A stretch of DNA of 64,000 nucleotides from Pseudomonas azadiae (GTDB lineage: Bacteria; Pseudomonadota; Gammaproteobacteria; Pseudomonadales; Pseudomonadaceae). The notes beneath the pieces are model-generated. The model did not search any database. It was not told where the DNA came from and saw only the letters and a list, made by a program, of their open reading frames with translations. Both the position numbers and the translations under genes were made by a program. This document shows, piece by piece, positions 25,919 through 34,698 of this stretch (the stretch's first letter is position 1; each line of letters opens with the position of its first letter). The stretch is taken from the NCBI RefSeq assembly GCF_019145355.1, contig NZ_JAHSTY010000002.1, forward strand, positions 1,798,001 through 1,862,000, given 5' to 3'.

Positions 25919-26449
25919 TCAGGCGTGAGCAGTTGTAGGATGACAAATCCTGAACACTCGACTCGGCGCCCTGCCCGGCACATCATCCAGCAGGCCGAAA
26001 GGCTGCATGCCGATCTTTTCCAGCACGCGAATCGACGCGGCATGGTCCGGGCGCACAAGGCCGAATACTTCGGGCAAGCCGAGGGTTTCGAAGGCCAGCG
26101 CCAGGGCATCCCGAGCCACTTCGGTGGCGTAGCCCTGCCCCCAGGCTTGCACAGCGAATCGATAACCCAGGTTGACGCGTCGCTCAGTCAGGTAGTTGAG
26201 GGGAGCGATGCCGCCAAAGCCGATGATGAATTGCGGCGCCTCCCTGAGGGCAATCGCCCACCAACCGTAACCCTCGGCCGCCCACTGCTGGAGCCACTGG
26301 TCCAGCAGGCGTTGCGCCGCGTCTACGTTGGCCAGGGGGCCGGCGGGGTTGAACTGGTTGGTCTGCGGATCGCCGAAGATCTCTAACAATCGCTGCAGGT
26401 CGCTGGGAAGCGGCTGACGGTAGACAAGACGCGACTCGGTCGTAAACAT
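25919..26449 (-). CDS. GNAT family N-acetyltransferase (RimJ/RimL-like)
   Basis: 176 residues from the ATG at 26449 (MFTTESRLVYRQPLPSDLQ); the longer frame runs into a REP element. The domain is of Acetyltransf_3 type (IGFGGIAPLNYL, then GYRFAVQAWGQGYATEVARDAL, the acetyl-CoA loop). Relatives acetylate protein N-termini, amino acids or antibiotics in the cytosol. The substrate is unknown. It sits alone between the MFS gene and a REP doublet. Confidence 0.87.
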   Translation of the reverse strand: MFTTESRLVYRQPLPSDLQRLLEIFGDPQTNQFNPAGPLANVDAAQRLLDQWLQQWAAEGYGWWAIALREAPQFIIGFGGIAPLNYLTERRVNLGYRFAVQAWGQGYATEVARDALALAFETLGLPEVFGLVRPDHAASIRVLEKIGMQPFGLLDDVPGRAPSRVFRICHPTTAHA

Positions 26450-26460
26450 AAATGATCCTT

Positions 26461-26589
26461 GTAGTGAGCGGGCTTGCCCGCGCTGGGGGGCGAAGCCGCC
26501 CCAAACCAGGCGGCTGGGTTCTGGATGAAAATGCGGTGTCGTTATTAGGGGCGCTCCGCCCCCAGCGCGGGGCAAGCCCGCTCACTACA
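26461..26589. repeat. REP doublet C
   Basis: Inverted REP arms at both ends (GTAGTGAGCGGGCTTGCCCG and complement) with GGGGGGCGAAGCCGCCCC and GGGGCGCTCCGCCCC palindromes. It lies between the GNAT gene start and proP. Confidence 0.9.
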
Positions 26590-26662
26590 AAACCCAGGCA
26601 AGCAAAAAAACCAAGATAGTGGTGAATTATTTAGTGTCCGCTTGTATCTGAACTGACAGAGC

Positions 26663-26685
26663 GGTGCCATCGGTGCGATGGCACC
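26663..26685. promoter_or_regulatory. Hairpin or palindrome in the proP upstream region
   Basis: GGTGCCATC, five bases, GATGGCACC: a perfect 9-bp inverted repeat 29 bases before the proP start. It has no T run. It could be an operator or an RNA hairpin in the leader. Confidence 0.4.
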
Positions 26686-26713
26686 TCCCCTGTTCTGCTT
26701 TAGAGTGTCCCGC

Positions 26714-28216
26714 ATGAAATTACGTAAGAAAAGCGTCAAGCCCATCGGATTGAAAGACATCACCATCGTCGATGACACCAAGGTGCGCAAGGCGATCACC
26801 GCCGCCGCACTGGGTAACGCCATGGAATGGTTCGACTTTGGCGTCTACGGCTTTGTCGCCTACGTGCTCGGTAAGGTGTTCTTCCCCGATGCCTCGCCCA
26901 GCGTACAAATGATCGCCGCGCTCGGTACGTTTTCCGTGCCCTTCCTGATCCGTCCCCTGGGCGGTCTGTTCTTTGGTGCATTGGGCGACAAGTACGGGCG
27001 GCAAAAGGTGCTCGCCGCAACCATCGTGATCATGTCCTTGAGCACCTTCGCGATCGGCCTGATCCCCTCGTATGCGTCCATCGGCATCTGGGCGCCGATC
27101 CTGCTGCTGTTGTGCAAGATGGCCCAGGGCTTTTCGGTCGGCGGCGAATACACCGGCGCCTCGATCTTCGTCGCCGAGTACGCCCCGGACCGCAAGCGCG
27201 GCTTCCTCGGCAGTTGGCTGGACTTCGGCTCCATCGCCGGTTTCGTGTTGGGCGCAGGCGTCGTGGTGCTGATTTCCAGCGTCCTGGGCGAAGCGGACTT
27301 TGAAGCCTGGGGCTGGCGCCTGCCGTTCTTCCTCGCCCTGCCTCTGGGCATCATCGGCCTGTACCTGCGCCATGCCCTGGAAGAAACCCCCGCCTTCCAG
27401 CAGCACATGGACAAGCTCGAACAAGGCGACCGCGAAGGCCTGACCCACGGGCCCAAGGTCTCGTTCAAGGAAGTGGCGACCAAACACTGGCGCAGCCTGC
27501 TGACCTGTATCGGCATTGTCGCGGCGACCAACGTCACGTACTACATGCTGCTCACCTACATGCCGAGCTACCTGTCGCACAACCTGCACTACAAAGAAAA
27601 CAGCGGCGTGCTGATCATCATCGCGATCATGGTGGGCATGTTGTTCGTGCAGCCGTTCATCGGTTTTGTCAGCGACAAGATCGGCCGCAGGCCATTCATC
27701 ATCGCCGGCAGCATCGGCCTGCTGTTCCTGGCGATTCCGGCATTTATGCTGATCACCAGCGGCAAGATCGGGCTGATCTTCGCGGGCCTGCTGATCCTTG
27801 CAGTGATCCTCAACTTCTTCATCGGCGTGATGGCCTCGACGCTGCCCGCGATGTTCCCCACCCACCTGCGCTACAGTGCGTTGGCCAGTGCGTTCAATGT
27901 TTCGGTGCTGATTGCCGGCCTCACCCCGACCGCCGTGGCCTGGCTGGTGGAAAGCACCAACGACTTGTTCATGCCCGCCTATTATCTGATGGTGTTTGCC
28001 GTAGTCGGCCTGGTGACCGGCCTGACCATGAAGGAAACCGCCAACAAACCCCTGCGCGGTGCGGCACCGGCCGCTTCGGACATGGAAGAAGCCAAGGAAC
28101 TGCTGCAGGAACACCATGACAATATCGAGCAGAAGATCGAAGATATCGACGCCGAGATTGCCGCATTGGAGGCCAAGCGCCAGAATCTGGTGCAGCAGCA
28201 TCCGCGCATCAACTAA
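26714..28216 (+). CDS. proP: ProP-type osmoprotectant/proton symporter
   Basis: 500 residues from the ATG at 26714 (MKLRKKSVKPIGLKDITIVD), the length of E. coli ProP. Twelve membrane segments with MFS signatures (GNAMEWFDFGVYG, LGGLFFGALGDKYGRQKVL). The C-terminal 45 residues (from MEEAKELLQEHHDN) are a predicted coiled coil, the feature that in ProP tunes the osmotic activation threshold. It imports proline, glycine betaine and ectoine under hyperosmotic stress at the inner membrane. Confidence 0.92.
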   Translation: MKLRKKSVKPIGLKDITIVDDTKVRKAITAAALGNAMEWFDFGVYGFVAYVLGKVFFPDASPSVQMIAALGTFSVPFLIRPLGGLFFGALGDKYGRQKVLAATIVIMSLSTFAIGLIPSYASIGIWAPILLLLCKMAQGFSVGGEYTGASIFVAEYAPDRKRGFLGSWLDFGSIAGFVLGAGVVVLISSVLGEADFEAWGWRLPFFLALPLGIIGLYLRHALEETPAFQQHMDKLEQGDREGLTHGPKVSFKEVATKHWRSLLTCIGIVAATNVTYYMLLTYMPSYLSHNLHYKENSGVLIIIAIMVGMLFVQPFIGFVSDKIGRRPFIIAGSIGLLFLAIPAFMLITSGKIGLIFAGLLILAVILNFFIGVMASTLPAMFPTHLRYSALASAFNVSVLIAGLTPTAVAWLVESTNDLFMPAYYLMVFAVVGLVTGLTMKETANKPLRGAAPAASDMEEAKELLQEHHDNIEQKIEDIDAEIAALEAKRQNLVQQHPRIN

Positions 28217-28267
28217 CGCCTGAACAGGCGGGGTGGCCCAGGCCACCCCACGAATGGAGTGTCACCC

Positions 28268-28771
28268 ATGGTTCCAAGCGTCACCGCGCCACAGTCTCTG
28301 CTCAGCGCAGACGAACGCGCCGCTATTGCCGAAATAGAAGCCACCACCAGCATCCTGCAATTAGTCACCCGTCTGACCGGAATGCGCTTCGCCGGCATTG
28401 CCAAGTTCACCGACCAGGATTGGATCGTGTGCTCGGTACACGACACCATCGACATGGGCATTCACGTCGATGACGTACTCGACCTGGAAACCACGCTGTG
28501 CAGTGAGTTCTGCATCGACCCGCACACCCTGTTCGTCCCGCAGATCAGCCAGAACGGCCGTTTTGCCGCACGCCCGGTGGTCAAGCAATACGCGATCGAG
28601 AGCTACGCCGGCGCGCCGATCTTCCTGCCCGATGGCCGCCTGTTCGGCGCGCTGTGTGCGCTGGATTCGCGAGCGATGCTGTTCGAGGACCCCAACCTGC
28701 CGGAAACCCTCAGCCTGTTTGCGCGTCTGATCGGCTGCATTTTTTTCGCGAATCTGACAACTGATCGGTGA
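28268..28771 (+). CDS. GAF domain protein
   Basis: 167 residues from the ATG at 28268, which follows GGAG at the proper spacing. The chain is a single GAF domain (RFAGIAKFTDQDWIVCSV, then SYAGAPIFLPDGRLFGALCALD). GAF domains bind small ligands, cyclic nucleotides or haem. No output domain is attached, so it may act by protein contact. Its last 62 bases overlap the end of the converging AraC gene. Confidence 0.83.
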   Translation: MVPSVTAPQSLLSADERAAIAEIEATTSILQLVTRLTGMRFAGIAKFTDQDWIVCSVHDTIDMGIHVDDVLDLETTLCSEFCIDPHTLFVPQISQNGRFAARPVVKQYAIESYAGAPIFLPDGRLFGALCALDSRAMLFEDPNLPETLSLFARLIGCIFFANLTTDR

Positions 28772-29666
28772 CTTCGGCCTTGCCACGCAAGGCCGCGATG
28801 TCGCGCTTGGGCGGCACACCGAACAAACGAGCGTACTCGCGGCTGAACTGGGAGGGGCTTTCATAGCCCACTTTGAACGCGGCGCCAGACACGTCCTGGT
28901 GCTCGTTCAACATCAGGCGCCGCGCCTCGTTCAAGCGCAGCCACTTCTGGTACTGCAACGGGCTCATGGCGGTCAGTTGGCGGAAGTGGTGATGAAAGGT
29001 CGCCGCGCTCATTTGCACGCGCGCGGCCAACTCATCCACGCGCAGCGTCGCGCCGTAGTTGAGCTTCAGCCAATCGATGGCCTTGGCAATCCGATAACCC
29101 TGCCCGTCCACGGCACAGATCCGGCGTAGGCGGCTCGCCTGGTCGCTCTTCAATAGCCGGTAATGAATCTCGCGCTGGATCAACGGCGCAAGCACCGGGA
29201 TCGCCTCGGGTTCATCGAGCAGCGCCACCAGACGCGCGAATGACGCGAGCATGCCTTCGGTCACCGCGCCGATACCCACCCCCTTGAGCTCCGCCCGATC
29301 CCGCGTTGGCGGCAACTCACTCTGGGCGATCAGCTCGGCCAATATGCGCAGGTCCAGCTTGAATGTGAGGCCCAGGCACGGCTGTTCGGGGCTGGCCGCG
29401 ATCACTTCGGAGTTGGCCGGCATGTCCAGCGAGGTCACCAGAAAACGCGAGGTGTCATACAGATAGCCTTCGCCTCCAACCCACAACCGCTTCTCACCCT
29501 GGGCCACCAGCACGATGCACGGTTCGACCATGCACACCACCGGTTGCGCGGGCTGATCACGTCGATAGAAGCCCAGGCCGGGAATCGGCATGGGGCAGTC
29601 GCCGGGCGCCTGCACCCGCGAGCCGATGGCTTGGACCAGCACGTCCAAAGATTCCTTGATCGTCAT
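28710..29666 (-). CDS. AraC family transcriptional regulator (AraC_N type)
   Basis: 318 residues from the ATG at 29666 (MTIKESLDVLVQAIGSRV). The N-terminal AraC_N ligand domain (GEGYLYDTSRFLVTSLDMP) is followed by the paired helix-turn-helix at about 215-315 (GAAFKVGYESPSQFSREYARLFG). In this subgroup the regulator usually diverges from an alpha/beta hydrolase or oxidoreductase gene; here the divergent neighbour is only a hydrolase remnant and an MFS pump. The C-terminal tail overlaps the GAF gene by 62 bases. Confidence 0.87.
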   Translation of the reverse strand: MTIKESLDVLVQAIGSRVQAPGDCPMPIPGLGFYRRDQPAQPVVCMVEPCIVLVAQGEKRLWVGGEGYLYDTSRFLVTSLDMPANSEVIAASPEQPCLGLTFKLDLRILAELIAQSELPPTRDRAELKGVGIGAVTEGMLASFARLVALLDEPEAIPVLAPLIQREIHYRLLKSDQASRLRRICAVDGQGYRIAKAIDWLKLNYGATLRVDELAARVQMSAATFHHHFRQLTAMSPLQYQKWLRLNEARRLMLNEHQDVSGAAFKVGYESPSQFSREYARLFGVPPKRDIAALRGKAEVTDQLSDSRKKCSRSDAQTG

Positions 29667-29832
29667 GACAGGTTCATTCCTCTGTTGCCTGAACTTTACC
29701 CCGGCCAACCGGTGGGCGTCCCGCGCATACCGCAAGTCTCAGAGGATCAGGCAAGTCATCCAGGCAAATGCACTACAGAAGCCTGGCCTCACTCGGGAAA
29801 ATGCGCGGACCTACCTTCTCAAGGATCACGCG

Positions 29833-29955
29833 ATGAAAAGCCTCTTCAAGGAACTGGTGATCATCGCGGATGCCGGGCATGTGGACTTGTACGACCGGGT
29901 CGACTTGATCCCGTTCGCCAAGCCCACAACGTTCTTCAAGAGCCAGTTGAAATGA
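29833..29955 (+). pseudogene. C-terminal remnant of an alpha/beta hydrolase
   Basis: Forty codons (MKSLFKELVIIADAGHVDLY then DRVDLIPFAKPTTFFKSQLK) match the C-terminal end of alpha/beta hydrolases, where AGHVDLYD holds the catalytic His. No nucleophile elbow or upstream homologous frame is visible in the 170 bases back to the AraC start. The stop overlaps the start of the MFS gene by four bases, so the original gene was probably cotranscribed with it. Confidence 0.6.
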
Positions 29956-31160
29956 GCACCCAACACACAAAAAACTGGGGCGCCGTGTTCGCGATGTCGC
30001 TGGCGGCATTCGCCCTGGTGGCGTCCGAGTTCATGCCGGTGAGCCTGCTGACGCCACTGGCCGCCGACCTGCAGATCACCGAGGGCCAGGCCGGCCAGGG
30101 CATTTCGGTGTCCGGGCTGTTTGCCCTGCTCACCAGCCTGGTGATCGCGGGCATGGCGGCCCGGGTCGAGCGCAAGTGTCTGCTGCTGTCCTTGACCCTG
30201 CTGATGATCGTCTCCGGAACCGTGGTGGCGCTGGCGCCAAATTACCCGGTGTTCATGCTTGGCCGTGCGTTGATCGGCGTGGCCATCGGCGGCTTCTGGT
30301 CGCTCTCGGCCGCTACCGCCATACGCCTGGTGCCTGAGCCTCAAGTGCCGCGTGCCTTGGCTATCGTCAATGGCGGTAATGCGCTGGCCACGGTGATCGC
30401 CGCGCCGCTGGGCAGCTTCGTCGGCGGCTTGATTGGTTGGCGTGGGGCATTTTTTTGCGTGGTGCCCGTTGCGGTGTTGGCGGCAGCCTGGCTGATGCTG
30501 AGCCTGCCGTCGATCAAGGCGCAAGGCGGCGCCAGCAACAGCGGCGTGTTGCAGTTGATCAAACGCACACCCGTGGTGTTGGGCTTGCTGGCGGTGAGCG
30601 TTTTTTTCATGGGCCAGTTCATGCTGTTCACCTACCTGCGACCGTTTCTGGAGACCGTCACCCAGGTCAGCGTTTCGAGGCTGTCGTTGATATTGCTGGT
30701 GTTGGGACTGGCGGGGTTGGCAGGGACGTTCCTGATCGAGCGCTTCCTGAACAAAGGCCTGCACCTGACGCTGGCGATCATTCCGCTGTTGATGGCGGGG
30801 ATTGCACTGGCGCTGGTCGTGGTTGGCAGCTCCACGCTGATGACCACCGTATTACTGGGATTGTGGGGCTTGGTCGCCACGGCTGCACCGGTGGGCTGGT
30901 GGACCTGGTTGTCAAAAACCCTGCCCGACGATGCCGAGGCCGGCGGCGGCCTGATGGTTGCAATCATCCAACTGGCGATCGCCTCGGGCGCTATCGCAGG
31001 CGGCCTGGTGTTCGACCTGCGCGGCTACAAAGCGACATTCGAGTTGAGCGCGGCGGTGCTGGGCGCCGCAGCCCTGCTGGCCTGGCTGGCCGCGCGCGCC
31101 AGTGACAACGCCGCCCGACGGGCTAAATTTTTCGCCGCCGCGGCCGATAGCAAGACATAA
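29952..31160 (+). CDS. MFS efflux transporter (NepI/DHA1-like)
   Basis: 402 residues from the ATG at 29952 (MSTQHTKNWGAVFAMSLAAF). Twelve membrane segments with the DHA1 pattern FALVASEFMPVSLLTPLA and GRALIGVAIGGFWSL, closest in appearance to NepI, a purine ribonucleoside exporter, and related arabinose/drug efflux pumps. Probably controlled by the divergent AraC protein at 28710. Substrate uncertain. Confidence 0.85.
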   Translation: MSTQHTKNWGAVFAMSLAAFALVASEFMPVSLLTPLAADLQITEGQAGQGISVSGLFALLTSLVIAGMAARVERKCLLLSLTLLMIVSGTVVALAPNYPVFMLGRALIGVAIGGFWSLSAATAIRLVPEPQVPRALAIVNGGNALATVIAAPLGSFVGGLIGWRGAFFCVVPVAVLAAAWLMLSLPSIKAQGGASNSGVLQLIKRTPVVLGLLAVSVFFMGQFMLFTYLRPFLETVTQVSVSRLSLILLVLGLAGLAGTFLIERFLNKGLHLTLAIIPLLMAGIALALVVVGSSTLMTTVLLGLWGLVATAAPVGWWTWLSKTLPDDAEAGGGLMVAIIQLAIASGAIAGGLVFDLRGYKATFELSAAVLGAAALLAWLAARASDNAARRAKFFAAAADSKT

Positions 31161-31192
31161 CCCTGACTTGCAGCGACGCCCTGCGGGAAATA

Positions 31193-33766
31193 ATGCCGAA
31201 CTCTCTCGCTCCTATCGCTCTCTCGCTTTCCGATCGAACCAGCCTGTCTCTGGCTCGCACCTCCCTGTTCCGGTTCATGGCCTTGCTGGCGGTGGTCTTC
31301 GCGGCCGCCGCCTATTCGCTGGTCTACCTTGCCCATGAACTGGACCGCTCCGAAGAGGTTGAAAGCGCTTTTTACACCCGCAAAGCCGTGCAGTCCCTGG
31401 AAAAAGCCCTGCGGGTGACGGTCAAGGACTATGCCTTCTGGAGCGATGCCTACAAGCACCTGCACGTTAAGGTGGACGAAGATTGGGCCTTTGTGCGGGG
31501 CAATATCGGCGCCACGCTGTTTGACGATTTCGGTTTCCAAGGCCTGTTTGTGGTCGACGACGCCAATCGCACGGTGTACGCGGTCATCGATGGTCAGCTG
31601 AAAAACGTCGAACTCACGTCATGGCTAGGCCGGTCCATCGGCGATATTCTCGAACAGGCGCGTGCCGGCGCAGACGACGAAACACCGGCCACGGCCTTTA
31701 TCAACGTACAAGGCAGCCCCGCGCTGGTGGCGGCCGCCGCCATCACACCGGGCACCGATCCCACAGTGACGACCGATGGCCGGCAACCGTCGGTACTGAT
31801 CTTTATCGACATCCTCGACAGCGCCAAGCTGGCCGTGATCGGCGATGAGTTCGGCGTGAACAAGCTGCACATTGCCACCCCCGATGAAATCGGCAAGACT
31901 CTGCTCTTCCCCCTCGGCGACAACGGCACCGCCGGCAGCCTGCACTGGGAACCGGCCCGCCCCGGCCTGCGCCTGATGGGTGTAGGCCTGCCGCTGCTGG
32001 GCCTGGCCGCGCTGCTGGTGTGCCTGATGACCTGGGTCATTTCGCGCCGCACCACCGCCGCCGCGCTCGCCCTGGACGCCAGCCATGCCTCGCTGCGCAA
32101 CAGCCAGAATGCCCTGGCCACCAGCGAAGCACGCTTTCGCGATGTGGTGGAGGCCAGTTCCGATTGGGTCTGGGAAATCGATGCCGGTTGGCGTTTTACC
32201 TACCTGTCGGAGCGTTTCGAAGGCGTCACCGGGCTGGCGCGGCATGCCTGGATCGGCGCCACGATGAACGACTTGCTGCAAACCGATACCGGCCTGCTGT
32301 CGCAGTGGCTCAACGCGCCCGGACGTCGCCCGGACATCAGTGTGCAGTGTCGCTACGTTGATGCGCGGGGGCTGGAACGTAGCACACGCTTGTCGGCGCG
32401 GCAGATGCCCTGCGGCGGGTTTCGCGGCACCGCCACCGACGTGACCGAAGAAGTCGAAGCCCGTCGGCGCATCGAGTTTCTCTCCCAGCATGACGCGCTC
32501 ACCGGGTTGGCCAATCGCACGCGCCTGCAAACCTTCCTCGACGGCAAACTCAAGGCGCTGCCCACTTCCAAACAGTCGCTGGTCATGCTCAGCCTGGACC
32601 TTGATCGTTTCAAGCCGGTCAATGACCTGCTCGGACACGCCGCCGGCGACCGGGTGCTCAACGAAGTGTCCACGCGCCTGGCCGAGTGCGTGCGCCACGG
32701 CGATCTGGTGGCCCGCGTCGGCGGGGATGAGTTTGTGCTGATCCTGGTTGATGCAGGCACACCAGATGAAGTCGAAGCCCTGTGCTATCGCTTGATCGAG
32801 TCCATCGAGCGCACGATCAGGATCGACGAGCAGGAGGTGTTCGTCAGCGCCAGCATCGGCATTGCCATCGCCCCCAACGATGCCCGCGAAGCCACGGAGC
32901 TGCTGCGCTACGCCGACATTGCCCTGTACGAGGCCAAGGCGGCGGGCCGTAATACCTGGCGTTTCTATTCCGGCGAAATGAATGCGCGCATCATCGAACG
33001 TCGCCGCCTGGAAAGCGACCTGCGCTTTGCGATCAAGCACGCCGAGCTGCGCCTGCATTTCCAACCGCGCTATCGCATCGCCGACGGCCAGATGGTGGGG
33101 GCCGAAGCGCTGGTGCGCTGGCAACACCCGGAGCGCGGCCTAATCGCGCCGGACACCTTCATTCCGATTGCCGAAGAGTCCGGGCTGATCCTGGCATTGA
33201 GCGACTGGGTACTCGAAACCGCCTGCATGTGTGCAGCCCAGTGGCCGGAACATCTGTTTGTGTCGGTGAACCTGTCACCCACGGAATTCAAGCGCGGCAA
33301 CCTGGTGGCGCGCGTACGGCAGGCGCTGAACGCCTCCGGTATCGACCCCGCGCGCGTAGAGCTGGAAATCACCGAAAGCGTGATGCTCGAAGATGCCACC
33401 GGGGCGCTTGAGGTCATGAATACGCTCAAGCAATTGGGCATACGCATCGCCATGGACGACTTCGGGACCGGCTACTCCTCCCTGAGTTACCTGCGTGCGT
33501 TCCCGTTCGACGGTTTGAAAATAGACCGCAGTTTCCTGACCCGGCTGGAAGACAGCGACGATGACAAGGCGATTATCCAGGCCATTGTCGGCCTGGGCCG
33601 TGCCCTGGCACTGACGGTCACCGCCGAAGGCGTCGAAACCGCTGAACACTTGGCACTGCTCAAGGCCGTGGCGTGTGAAGAAGGCCAAGGCTATTTCCTC
33701 AGCCAACCGCTGGATAACGCAACCTTCAACGGCTTGCTGGAGGTATACGCAAGCAGCGTGGTGTGA
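31193..33766 (+). CDS. Membrane GGDEF/EAL cyclic-di-GMP protein with CHASE4 and PAS domains
   Basis: 857 residues. A first membrane segment (about 24-46), a periplasmic CHASE4-like sensor to about 255, a second membrane segment (about 260-285), a PAS domain (about 310-420, with DVVEASSDWVWEIDAG), then GGDEF and EAL domains. The GGDEF motif is intact (GGDEF near 509) and the EAL motif reads EALVRW near 640 with DDFGTGYSSLSYLRAF intact, so both synthesis and hydrolysis of cyclic-di-GMP are possible. Probably tunes biofilm or motility to an external signal. Monocistronic. Confidence 0.92.
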   Translation: MPNSLAPIALSLSDRTSLSLARTSLFRFMALLAVVFAAAAYSLVYLAHELDRSEEVESAFYTRKAVQSLEKALRVTVKDYAFWSDAYKHLHVKVDEDWAFVRGNIGATLFDDFGFQGLFVVDDANRTVYAVIDGQLKNVELTSWLGRSIGDILEQARAGADDETPATAFINVQGSPALVAAAAITPGTDPTVTTDGRQPSVLIFIDILDSAKLAVIGDEFGVNKLHIATPDEIGKTLLFPLGDNGTAGSLHWEPARPGLRLMGVGLPLLGLAALLVCLMTWVISRRTTAAALALDASHASLRNSQNALATSEARFRDVVEASSDWVWEIDAGWRFTYLSERFEGVTGLARHAWIGATMNDLLQTDTGLLSQWLNAPGRRPDISVQCRYVDARGLERSTRLSARQMPCGGFRGTATDVTEEVEARRRIEFLSQHDALTGLANRTRLQTFLDGKLKALPTSKQSLVMLSLDLDRFKPVNDLLGHAAGDRVLNEVSTRLAECVRHGDLVARVGGDEFVLILVDAGTPDEVEALCYRLIESIERTIRIDEQEVFVSASIGIAIAPNDAREATELLRYADIALYEAKAAGRNTWRFYSGEMNARIIERRRLESDLRFAIKHAELRLHFQPRYRIADGQMVGAEALVRWQHPERGLIAPDTFIPIAEESGLILALSDWVLETACMCAAQWPEHLFVSVNLSPTEFKRGNLVARVRQALNASGIDPARVELEITESVMLEDATGALEVMNTLKQLGIRIAMDDFGTGYSSLSYLRAFPFDGLKIDRSFLTRLEDSDDDKAIIQAIVGLGRALALTVTAEGVETAEHLALLKAVACEEGQGYFLSQPLDNATFNGLLEVYASSVV

Positions 33767-33778
33767 TCGTGCCCGGCA

Positions 33779-34552
33779 TTAGCGGAAAAAATGGCTCGGG
33801 GTCTTGCCGAACTGTTTCTTGAACATGCTGGTAAACGCGCTGGGGCTTTCATAGCCCAGCTCCAGGGCGATGTCGATCACCTTCCCGCCCACTGCGATGC
33901 GTTCCAGCGCCAGCAGCAGCCGGGCCTGCTGGCGCCAATGGCCGAAGGTCATGCCGGTTTCCTTGCGGAACAGGCGCTGGATGGTTTTCTGGTCCAGGCC
34001 CAGGCGCTCGCTCCAGTCCGCCACGGTGGAGGCATCGCCCGGTTCATCCTGCAATGCCAGGCAAATGCGGTGGATGCGCGGCTCGGCCGGCAACGGCAGC
34101 GACAATGGCAAAGCCGGCAACAGCGCGAGTTCGTCGAGGATCAGGTGCATGATCCGCGCGTCCCGCGAATCCTCGGCATAGGGGGGCTTCAAGCTCACCG
34201 ACGCCTTGATCAGCTCGCTCAACAGCGGCGAGATACTCACCGCCTTGGTCTCGGTGGGCAGGTTGGGAAAGCTGCCAGGGCGAACAAACACGCTGCGCAT
34301 CTTCAATGGCCCCACGCACCGCAAGGAGTGGACGTGCCCACAGGGCATCCAGAAGCCACGGTTGGGCGGCACGGTCCACTGGTTCTGCGCCGAGTGCACC
34401 ACCATCACGCCTTCGGTCGCATACAACAGCTGGTGCTTTTCGTGGCTGTGGTCGGGTATCACCCAGTTTTCCGGATAATCGGTGGCCGAACTGATCACCG
34501 CCCAGTCGCCTTCGTCGATCTCCTGTAAAAATATATCCAGTGATTTGATCAT
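33779..34552 (-). CDS. AraC family transcriptional regulator with cupin N-terminus
   Basis: 257 residues from the ATG at 34552 (MIKSLDIFLQEIDEGDW), preceded by AAGGGCG. The N-terminal cupin sensor has PDHSHEKHQLLYATEGVM; the C-terminal helix-turn-helix pair ends with IALELGYESPSAFTSMFKKQ. The protein resembles regulators paired with drug or sugar MFS pumps and is divergent from a fosmidomycin-resistance-type pump at 34699, its likely target. Confidence 0.88.
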   Translation of the reverse strand: MIKSLDIFLQEIDEGDWAVISSATDYPENWVIPDHSHEKHQLLYATEGVMVVHSAQNQWTVPPNRGFWMPCGHVHSLRCVGPLKMRSVFVRPGSFPNLPTETKAVSISPLLSELIKASVSLKPPYAEDSRDARIMHLILDELALLPALPLSLPLPAEPRIHRICLALQDEPGDASTVADWSERLGLDQKTIQRLFRKETGMTFGHWRQQARLLLALERIAVGGKVIDIALELGYESPSAFTSMFKKQFGKTPSHFFR

Positions 34553-34698
34553 TTCGCCCTTTTTGCGATGGTTGACGCCCCAATTGCGCGAGACAGGCAT
34601 TGACGGCGAATCTAGCATAAACGCCGAATCATCTTGTAATGGATGGCGACCTTAAGACGTTGCCGCCTTTGATCAGCTGCCTTGTCTGGAATGCCTGC

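Noticed and set aside
28230..28248. Terminator after proP
   Set aside because: A GGGGTGG/CCACCCC inverted repeat is present but has no T run, and the GAF gene follows at once, so readthrough is as likely.
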